From assembly GCF_033118175.1 (NCBI RefSeq), contig NC_083692.1:89756501-89820500 (forward strand): a DNA stretch of 64,000 bases, given 5' to 3'. Position numbers and translations under genes: made by a program. Positions 54,607 through 64,000 of this stretch are shown one piece after another. This DNA is from Dama dama (taxonomy: Eukaryota > Chordata > Mammalia > Artiodactyla > Cervidae). Within the stretch, counting starts at the first letter, position 1. The number at the start of each line of letters is the position of its first letter. The notes under the pieces are model-generated. The model did not search any database. It saw nothing but the letters and a program-made list of their open reading frames with translations, and was not told the DNA's origin.

Positions 54607-55627
54607 ACGTTGGGGAGACCTGCCACCTAAGTTCTGTCATCATCTTCTTTACCTTGGGTTCCTGAAAGAGCAAACTATAGATAGTAACTGACTTCACTTC
54701 TTAATTTCCCATTCACACCTTAGCCCATTGTGCAGTCTGGTTGCCAACTCCACCTTCCTACTCCTCTTTACCTGACCTTATCTCCAAATGCAATTACCAT
54801 TTCTCATCGAAATAATAACACCTCCATTGCTTCGACAAAGCTGATTCCTTCTTCCTTAGATTGAATTTCTATGTGGCAAACACTCTAGGTCCTCCTTATA
54901 GTTCTCTGATATTATGTAACTGTCTCCTTCATGGGCTCTCCTTTAAGATGTGAGTCTTCCCCAGGATTCTATCCTTTCTTCAGTGCTTTTCTTTATCTAT
55001 ACTCTACCTTGGATAAACTTGCCCAATCTCATGATTTTAAATATTTCCTTTATGCCAATAACTCCCAAGTCTGTTTTTCTAGTTCAGATCTCTCCCTTAA
55101 GCTTCTATGGGACACAGCCATCTGGTTTTCTCACATTACCACGTACATATGTAGACAGCAAGAAATCAGGAAGTCAGTCTCAGTTTCCCCCCTCTCTTCC
55201 ACCTCCCATGATCTACTGATCTGGGATCCATGTAGATCCATGATCTACATGATCCCACCAGTTCTGTCATCAGTTTATTCCCTCCTCACCATCCTTATTT
55301 TTTTTCTCACCATCCTTATGACCTAGGACTAGTTTCAGCCCTGACTGTTGCTCACCTGATTTATTACAATATTTCCCCAGCTGATCACCCAGCTTCTAGG
55401 CTTGTACTTCGCAAAAAACAGTCTTCCCTGCTAACCTGATTTCTCAAAAATGTAAATTACACCTCTGTCTAAAATCTGCATGCTCTTGATCTGGTGCTTC
55501 TGAGAATTAAATTCAAGATTCGATTCGCAGCACAACATTTAAGGTCCCCACTATTTCTCCAGCTTCATCTCCAACACCTCTCTGCCTTATAGCTAGTGAA
55601 CTGCTATTATCCCCATAGAGACATTGC

Positions 55628-55842
55628 TGGGCTTCGCAGGTGGTGCTAGTGGTAAAGAATCTGCCTGCCAATGCAGGAGACATAAGAGGCGCTGAGTTCG
55701 GGCCCTGGGTTGGGAAGATCTCCCGGAGGAGGAAGTGGCGACCCACTCCAATATTCTTGCCTGGGGAATAGACACAGGAGACTGGCGGGCTACAGTCCAT
55801 AGCGTTGCAGAGTCAGACATAACTGAAGCGACTTAGCACGCA
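55628..55842 (+). repeat. Bov-tA SINE
   Basis: Sense: gggcttcgcaggtggtgcta, gaagatctcccggaggagga, gtcagacataactgaagcga. Confidence 0.9.
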
Positions 55843-55959
55843 TGCGCAGAGACCTTGTTTCCAGATGCCACATCTTTGCTCCCCCTATTTCCACCCCTGA
55901 AATGTTTTCTCCCCTGTCCCACACCCATCAACTTAATACACCTGGCTAACTCCTTTAAG

Positions 55960-56130
55960 GGGCTTCCCTTGTGGCTCAGCTGGTAAAGAACCTGCCTGCA
56001 ATGCAGGAGACCTGGGTTTGATCCCTGGGTTGGGAAGATCCCCTGGAGAAAGGAAAGGTTACCCACTCCAGTATTCTGGCCTGGAGAAATCCCCAGTCAG
56101 ACAGGACTGAGCAACTTTCACTTTCAACTG
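55960..56130 (+). repeat. Bov-tA SINE, internally deleted
   Basis: Sense: ggggcttcccttgtggctca, ctgggttgggaagatcccct, then a jump from ggagaaatccc to cagacaggactgagcaactt. Confidence 0.9.
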
Positions 56131-56299
56131 CTTTACGATTCAGCTCAGGCAACTGCTACCTCCAGGAAATCCCCCCTAACCCCTCCTCTGTGGTTGTACA
56201 GATTCCTCTTCTTTGGTCTCATAAGAGCATATAATTGTGCCTACCACATGGAATCAAATATATACTTCTATGTAGGTTTTCCATATTCAACAGGTGAGT

Positions 56300-56937
56300 A
56301 AGGAACTTGCCTTTGGTAGTCTCAGTTTTCCCAGCACTCAGCATTATGTTTGTGCTTCACAAGCTGACTCTGAGTGAGTTAGTCAACTTACAAACAAATT
56401 AACTAACGAACGTAAAAAGATACTAACAGCATGAGATGTCACAGGGCAGTGTATGATTACAATTCAAACAACCACTATAAACTTAGAAACAAAGCGATCC
56501 TTTTGGGCAGAAGTAATTTTGAATCAGGGAGAGGACAGAGTAGAATTGGAATTGACAATAGAAAATTAACAAAAGGTATGGATGTGGGAAAACTGATGAC
56601 AGTAGAATCTCAACTACTAATTGATTCATTAGAAAAAATAAAAGAAAGTTATCTAAAATTCATTTAGAAAACATTTCAAGATCAGGACTCTCCAGTTAAG
56701 AAACAGGGTGGCTACAACCCAGGGACTCTAGACTCAGCATGATTCCAAAGAGAGAGGAAATTCTAAAATGAAAAAGTGTAGATTAAGTGAAATCCCTCCA
56801 TGCTGAATGTTAAAATTCCTCCCCAACCTTCAGCAGACCACCTGTAATGCTCAGTTCCAAAACTGCAGACCTTATACACTTCTTTCCACTCACCCCATCA
56901 CTCCTGAACCTTTTCTCTTCCATTCTAAAGGGTGATT
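56300..56937. other. Intergenic, unassigned
   Basis: No gene or repeat recognised. A 78-codon open stretch at 56431-56667 has no recognisable protein similarity and was not called. Confidence 0.55.
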
Positions 56938-57085
56938 GGAGTCCCTGGTGGTCCAGTGATTAAGAATCTGCCTTCTAATGCATGGGATGCGGGTTCGATC
57001 CCTAGTAGGGTAACTAGCGGGCTGAGACAAACAGCTTGTGAACCCCAGTGAAGACCCAGAACAGCCTAAAAAAGAAAAATAAAAA
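56938..57085 (+). repeat. CHR-2 SINE
   Basis: Sense: ggagtccctggtggtccagt, gatgcgggttcgatccctag, then gaagacccagaacagcctaa and an A-rich tail. Confidence 0.85.
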
Positions 57086-58820
57086 GGAATTGGAGAATTT
57101 TCTAGGAATAAACAATGGCATCAAAAACAAGAAGACAGCTGGTCCCTCCCACTCACACTACTGGTTTGTTTTTTTTTTTACTTTAGTGCCTCACTCATCC
57201 TATGATCAGAAAATCAAAGCTCACCAGATTAAGGAAAGCCTCCAAAGTAAAATAGGCCAAAATAAATAGGAAAAAGGGAACTTTGAAGAAACAGAGAGGG
57301 AAGAAAGGAAGACAATCAAAAAGCTATACCAGAATCATCAAGGTCATAAGAACAGGATTACATTGAAAAGAACAAGCAAGGAATAAGAAAGAGTTCTTGG
57401 AAACTAAATATATGGTAGCTAAAATAAGAAGTTTCAGCAGAAACACTAGAAGAAATATTGATGAAATCTTCTAGATGGTGAAATAAAAAGACAAAGATGT
57501 AGAAATAGATAAGAAGAGATGGGGAAAAATTAGAGAATTAATTCAAGGAGAAGAGTCTGATTAATAAGAGTACCACGAAGGGAGAACATACAAACAGAGG
57601 TGACCTTAGAAGTAATTCAATAAAATAACCAAAATGGAAGAATGGTTATCTAGATTCACTGGGTGCACTGAATCCCCAGTCAGTGGATAGAAAACTCTCC
57701 TAACAGAGACAAAAAGTTCAGAAAGAAAAAAAGAAATCCTGGTTTCTGAGAGAAGATTGAGAATCAGCAAGGCACTGCAGAAGCCCTGGAAGCTACAGTA
57801 CAACGGAGCAAGGCCTTCAACATTCTGAGAATTCTATAGCCAGTTAAACTGTTAATTAAGTAGCAGAGCAGAATTAGGATATTTTTAGAGACGAAGGATA
57901 ATGTACATTTTTACTCCTTTCTCATAAAATCACTGAGAGGGTATGATCCAACCAAAAAACAGAATAAGCCAAAAATGAGGAGGCCTGGGTATCAGGAAAG
58001 AGAAGATAGTACACAAGAGGAGGGTTAGGGAAGTTCCAGAAGAGAGTTACACAGCATCCCTACAGAACCCAGATTAGAGCAAGAAGACCGTGGCCTCCAG
58101 GAGGGGTTTCTCCAGGAAAATCAGGACAGGAGGGACACCTGATGTGACTTTCTGAAAAACACTATTCAGAGAAAAATTGGTTTTAAAAAAACCCAACTAA
58201 ACACTTTTTAAAGTAAGGCAGCTTTTAATCACAGGAAGTTCAAAACAGTTTTACAATAAACCTAATGTAACTATAGCATATTGTTTGACTTGCGAGGCCT
58301 CACAGTAAGATAAATGCTGGACAGCAATTTAACCAAAACTTGTGTATATTGTATATGGGAGGTGGAGGTAGGGAAAGTGGGAATCTGGAATAATACAAAA
58401 GTGCTGCTGAGTCTTTATCTTTCTTATTAGGAAGTCAAAAGACAAATCCTAAAATTGATCTAACAAGAAATAGCAGCATAAGCATACGACTTAAAAATGC
58501 GGTGGCAAAAACCAAAAAAGAAAAAAACACATGTTAATGAATTAAAGAATGGATCTCAAAGGTAGAATAGGCTGGGGCAATGGACTCTTTTTCAATCTAA
58601 GCCTCATAGTACTTAAAAAACTTTTATGTATTACCTTGGTCAAAAAAGGGTATTTCCCACAAGTCTAGGAATTCGCCTTCTTGTTCTACCTCAACATATT
58701 ACTGCTCAACCATAGATGCATTCAATTAAGTGCATTCTGATAAGTATTTGAGGGTAGATACTTGGAATGGAAAATTTCTAAAAATTCTAGTGTTGTAGCC
58801 GATGTGTGAGCAAGAAAAAG
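57086..58820. other. Intergenic, purine-rich, probably old repeat debris
   Basis: Long AG-rich stretches. A phrase attctgagaattctatagcc then agttaaactg resembles ancient LINE sequence, but I cannot assign a family. No coding region. Confidence 0.45.
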
Positions 58821-58830
58821 TAGTTGCCAC

Positions 58831-59120
58831 TTGCCTATCCGGTACCGTTTCCCAATTTCTCTCTAGAAAAATATTAGTACTTATCGTATTAGTTATCCTT
58901 CACCATGTAACAAATGATCACAAAACTTAGTGGCTTAAAACAACAAACATTTATTATCTTCAGTTTTTGTAGGCAGTTACTTGCCCATTTGGTACTGTTT
59001 CCCAATTTCTCTCTAGAAAAACACTAGTTTCTATCGTGTTAGTTATCCATCACCGTGTAACAAGTGATCACAAAACTTAGTGGCTTAAAACAACAAACAC
59101 TCGTTATCTTCAGTTTTTTG
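58831..59120. repeat. 150-bp tandem duplication
   Basis: Copies at about 58831-58970 and 58981-59120 align with a constant 150-bp offset and about 87% identity (18 differences over 140 aligned bases). Both contain gtggcttaaaacaacaaaca. Confidence 0.88.
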
Positions 59121-59545
59121 GGCCAGCAGTTCAGGAACAGCTGAACTGGGGTGCATGACACAATCTCTCATGATGTTGCAATTAAGCCGAGCGCTCAGTC
59201 ATCCGAAGGCTTGCCTAGGCCTGGAGGCGCTGCTTCCGAGATGGCTCACTCACATGGCTGTTGGCAGAAGGTCTCAGTTCCTTGATTGGCTGCTCCTTTC
59301 CATGAGAGTCTCTCCACAGATCTGCTGATGTGTCTTCTTGGTGTGACAGATGGCTTCCCTCAGAGGGAGTGAGGAGGAAGCCCGAGTGCCTTTTATGGCC
59401 TAGTCTCAGCGGCTGTGTTCCGTCACTTTCACTTCATTCTCTTTGTCCAAAACACATTGCTAGATGCAGGGGAGGGAAATTAGGCTCCACTTCTTGAAGT
59501 AGGAAGTATCAAAGCATTTGTGTACATATTTTAAAACCACAACAC
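58880..59545. repeat. Ancient interspersed repeat, family unresolved
   Basis: Phrases cacaaaacttagtggcttaa, tcacatggctgttggcagaa, cttttatggcctagtctcag and acatattttaaaaccacaac are familiar from a widespread mammalian repeat (possibly LTR-derived). It hosts the tandem duplication. Confidence 0.55.
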
Positions 59546-59829
59546 CTAGCAATGATACATTAGGTTAGGAGACTATCTGTAAATGATTTATTGAAGACCT
59601 AAATACATCTCATCATTGTTCGTTATGAAATCACTTTTAATGATCCTTTCCTCGATAACTAACATGTGGCCTAACTTCTCACCTCACTTCTTCTCTGCTC
59701 TGCAATATTTTAAGTGCCTTGAGAACTGATGACATTTCTTAGTCTTTTTGTATCCCTGTTTATCTATCACAGTGTCTAACATGTTCACAAATTTATTCAA
59801 TAGTATATATATGTGTGTGCGTGTGTATA

Positions 59830-60125
59830 GATGCTTTCAAATTGTGGTGCTGGAAAAGACTCTTGAGACTGCAAGGAGATCAAACCAGTCAATCCTAAGT
59901 GAAATCAACCCTGGATATTCATTGGAAGGACTTATGCTAAAGCTGAGGCTCCAATACTTTGGCCACCAGATGTGAGGACCTGACTCATTGGAAAAGACTG
60001 TATGTTGGGAAAGATTGAAGGCAAAAGGAGAAGGGTGTGGCAGAGGATGAGATGGTTAGATAGCATCACCAACTCAATGGATATCAATCTGAGCAAACTC
60101 TAGGAGATAGTGGAAGACAAAGGAT
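59830..60125 (+). mobile_element. BovB LINE 3' end
   Basis: Sense: aattgtggtgctggaaaaga, cttatgctaaagctgaggct, ccaatactttggccaccaga, gatgagatggttagatagca. Truncated at both ends and set between TG-rich stretches. Confidence 0.88.
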
Positions 60126-60137
60126 ATACTGTCCATA

Positions 60138-60141
<4 letters not shown>

Positions 60142-60169
<28 letters not shown>
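60142..60169. repeat. (TG)14 microsatellite
   Basis: Dinucleotide run directly after the BovB fragment. A shorter TG-rich tract lies just before it (59805-59827). Confidence 0.95.
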
Positions 60170-60171
<2 letters not shown>

Positions 60172-61069
60172 TAAAACCATCTTCTGAGGATACAATAATG
60201 AACAAGAAATACTCATAGTTCTTGTTCTCTTAGAGTTTATAGTCTACTTGGGGAAAAGATACATTTAATTGCATTTAAACATTTGAGCACACTTACGAAT
60301 GTATAATTACCAATTAAGTTACATTTTCTGATGGACAGGGATACAGTCTTAGAGATGTGTATAAAAAAGGAACAGGACTGTTCTGTTGTAGGCATAGAGA
60401 AAATAGATAGGAAGTTCAGCTGAAGTGGAATTTTGCCATATGGGTGAACAAGAGTCAAAGGAGTCTAAAATTGGTGTGTGTTGAACTAACACACCAGTAC
60501 TTATAAATATTTATTGAACTGAATCAAACTGAGGTGCCTTTTTTTTTCCTTTGCCTCTTTTTCTCTTCTTCACTTCTAGATGTCAGGGGTGAAATACTCT
60601 GGTATGGATAGACTAGTTTGACCAGAATAATTGCAACTAACTGGGAGGAGGGACTAACCCTGCTCAATCCACCTTCCTTGTTTATTGTCTAACTGCAATT
60701 TTCAGTTATATTTGGAAAAAACAGAATAGAATATTCACACAATGTCCATAAGATTTTTTCCCAGTAAATTCAAAGACATCTTTTATATTTTCTAATATTT
60801 TAATTTCCTAACAAAATTTCTGGTAGTTAAATTTACTTAAATTTGAACTTCATATGCATACATAGGATATACCTATTTAAATTTGAACATCAGAGCCGCT
60901 GGATGAGATGACAGCAAACAGAATCGGGAATGTCACTGATTCTGTTGAAACAACTATAAATTCTCCCCAGGAGTAATGCTGAGAAGAGGTACAGCAATGT
61001 GGACCTGTACCACAAAAATTGACGTCATTTCTACTCTTAAATAATTTAAAATAACACTATTGAATACTT
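60170..61069. other. Intergenic, mostly unassigned
   Basis: 60190-60420 has L2-like phrases (gatacaataatgaacaagaa; gtttatagtctacttgggg). The rest is AT-rich with no gene. Confidence 0.5.
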
Positions 61070-61235
61070 GGGGCTTCCTTGGTGGCTCAGTGGTAAAGAT
61101 TCTGCCTGCTAGTGCAGGAGATGCAAGAGACATGGGTTTAATCCCTGAGTTTGGAAAAGCCCCTGGAGAAGGAAATGGAAACCCAGTCCAGTATTCTTTC
61201 CAGAGTAAGATACGATTGAGCATGCACACATGTAT
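61070..61235 (+). repeat. Bov-tA SINE, internally deleted
   Basis: Sense: ggggcttccttggtggctca, gatgcaagagacatgggttt, then from ccagtattctttccagag directly to taagatacgattgagcatgc. Confidence 0.88.
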
Positions 61236-61502
61236 TGATAGCTTGGAGACACACTGTGTTGTTTAATATTCATGATATCCCTATGAGATAGGTAAAACAT
61301 TATACTCATTTTACAGAGATTTTTGAAAGATTAATTTGTCCAAAAGCACAGAAATCTTAAAGACAGTTCTATCAGGTTTCACGTTCCTTAATCAGTCTAC
61401 TTCAGCATCTTTATCTTGTGCCCCTCATCTCCACAACCCATCCCTTCCGGTCTCATTGGCCTTCTCTCTGTTCCAAGAAATGAGCCAAGCCCCTTTCACC
61501 TT

Positions 61503-61703
61503 TAGGGCTTCCCTGACAGCTCAGTTGGTGAGGAATCCACCTGCAATGCGGGAGACCTGGATTCCAACCCTGGGTTTGGAAGATCCCCTGGAAAAGGAAA
61601 AGGCTACCCACTCCAGTATTCTGGCCTGGAGAATTCCATGGGCTGTATAGTCAATGGGGTCGCCCAGAGTCGGACACTACTGAGCAACTTTCACTTTCAC
61701 TTT
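61503..61703 (+). repeat. Bov-tA SINE with 11-bp target-site duplication
   Basis: Sense copy gggcttccctgacagctcag through gtcggacactactgagcaac. Perfect cctttcacctt at 61492-61502 and 61704-61714. Confidence 0.93.
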
Positions 61704-61859
61704 CCTTTCACCTTCAGATCTTTGCATTAGCTGTTTCCTCTGTTTGGAAGGTTTTTCACAAGTTTCTTGCATGGCAGGCTCCTTGTCTCAGATATCTGTC
61801 CTAAATTAGTTCTCTTCATCTAACTCTGTAACACTACCCTGTTTTATTTACATTAGGTA

Positions 61860-62939
61860 CAGCGTGTATTGACTATGCCAAAGCCTTTGACTGTGTGGAT
61901 CACAATAAACTGTGGAAAATTCTGAAAGAGATGGGAATACCAGACCACTTGACCTGCCTCTTGAGAAACCTATATGCAGGTCAGGAAGCAACAGTTAGAA
62001 CTGGACATGGACCAACAGACTGGTTCCAAATAGGAAAAGGAGTTCATCAAGTCTGTATATTGTCATCCTGCTTATTTAACTTATATGCAGAGGACATCAT
62101 GCGAAATGCCAGCCTGGATGAAGCACAAGCTGGAATCAAGATTGCCAGGAGAAATATCAATAACCTCAGATGCGCAGATGACACCACCCTTATGGCAGAA
62201 AGTGAAGAAGAACTAAAGAGCCTCTTGATGGAAGTGAAAGAGGAGAGTGAAAAAGTTGGCTTAAAGCTCAACATTCAGAAAACTAAGATCATGGCATCTG
62301 GTCCCATCACTTCATGGCAAATAGATGGGGAAACAGTGGAAACAGTGGCTGACTTTATTTTTCTGGGCTCCAAAATCATTGCAGTCATTAAATTAAAAGA
62401 CGCTTACTCCCTGGAAGGAACGTTAAGATCAACCTAGATAGCATATTAAAAAGCAGAGACAATACTTTGCCAACAAAGGTCTGTCTAGTCAAGGTTATGG
62501 TTTTTCTAGTGGTCATGTATGGATGTGAGAGTTGAACTATAAAGAAAGCTGAGCACGGAAGAATTGATGCTTTTGAACTGTGGTGTTGTAGAGGACTCTT
62601 GAGAGTCCCTTGGACTGCAAGGAGATCCAACCAGTCCATCCTAAAGGAGATCAGTCCTGTGTGTTCATTGGAAGGAGTAATGTTGAAGCTGAAACTCCAG
62701 TACTTTGGCCACCTGATGCGAAGAGCTGACTCATTGGAAAAGACCCTGATGCTGGGAAAGATTGAGGGTAGGAAGAGAAGAGGATGACAGAGGAAGAGAT
62801 GGTTGGTTGGCATCACCGACTCAATGGACATGGGTTTGGGTGGACTCCAGGGTTGGTGATGGACAGGGAGGCCTGGCATGCTGCGGTTCATGGGGTCGCA
62901 AAGAGTCGGACACGACTGAGCGACTGACCTGAACTGAAC
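61860..62939 (+). mobile_element. BovB LINE, 5'-truncated, defective reverse transcriptase
   Basis: Sense copy from DYAKAFDCVDHNKLWKILKE to the BovB 3' terminus (gcaaagagtcggacacgact). The open stretch 61895-62437 has GQEATVRTGHGPTDWFQIGK and GLKLNIQKTKIM, but the catalytic motif reads RCADDTT where RYADDTT is normal. The frame is lost near 62400. A second open piece at 62599-62787 keeps WTARRSNQSILKEISP. Confidence 0.92.

Positions 62940-64000
<1,061 letters not shown>

Larger units (their letters stand above)
54750..56300 (+). repeat. L2 LINE, ORF2 C-terminal part and 3' region, decayed
   Basis: Phrases fit L2 in sense: aataactcccaagtctgttt, cagatctctcccttaagctt, atttaaggtccccactattt, then ctacctccaggaaatccccc in the 3' part. 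The frame is broken. Two Bov-tA copies (55628, 55960) sit within it. Confidence 0.7.

Noticed and set aside
54931..55326. 131-codon open stretch on the plus strand
   Set aside because: It falls in decayed L2 ORF2-like sequence and matches no host protein.

Overview
This is nuclear DNA from a ruminant, most likely a bovid. Ruminant-specific SINEs (Bov-tA, Bov-A2), cetartiodactyl CHR SINEs, a bovine-type L1 and several RTE BovB LINEs make up much of the window. The two genes recognised, ERO1A and PSMC6, are neighbours on human 14q22, so this is the orthologous segment.

ERO1A (minus strand) is present from ATG to stop. All 16 coding exons lie between 50591 and 3148. Every intron is GT-AG, every phase joins in frame, and the exons sum to 1407 nt (468 aa). 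All expected cysteines and FAD contacts of the human enzyme keep their numbering. Exon 9 is a 12-nt microexon. The protein is the ER-lumen flavin oxidase that re-oxidises protein disulfide isomerase. Exon 1 lies in a CpG island with GC boxes, hypoxia-element cores and, further out, an NF-E2/ARE-like site.

PSMC6 (plus strand) contributes only its promoter island, exon 1 and the start of intron 1 (63440 to the window end). It encodes the N-terminus of 26S proteasome ATPase Rpt4. The two genes are head to head, but their start codons are 12.8 kb apart, so they do not share a core promoter.

Layout: 1-3147 is ERO1A 3'UTR/downstream DNA with L2 fragments and a TA-flanked palindromic MITE. 3148-50591 is the ERO1A gene. 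Its introns hold a 28S rRNA retropseudogene (intron 9), a 1.8-kb BovB with a recognisable reverse transcriptase (intron 9), a 3.5-kb broken L1 ORF2 (intron 6), a twin-primed BovB inside an older L1 (intron 3) and about twenty Bov-A family SINEs. 50592-51060 is the ERO1A promoter. 51061-63200 is intergenic: SINEs, L2 and L1 relics, a 150-bp tandem duplication and a BovB inserted in an L2. 63200-64000 is the PSMC6 promoter, exon 1 and start of intron 1.

I found no sign of an undescribed multi-gene system. The most informative non-genic structures are the 28S rRNA retrocopy with a 13-bp target-site duplication, the inverted BovB with matching target-site duplication, and several dated nested insertions. 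Repeat family names are from memory of consensus sequences, and their edges are approximate unless a target-site duplication is given.
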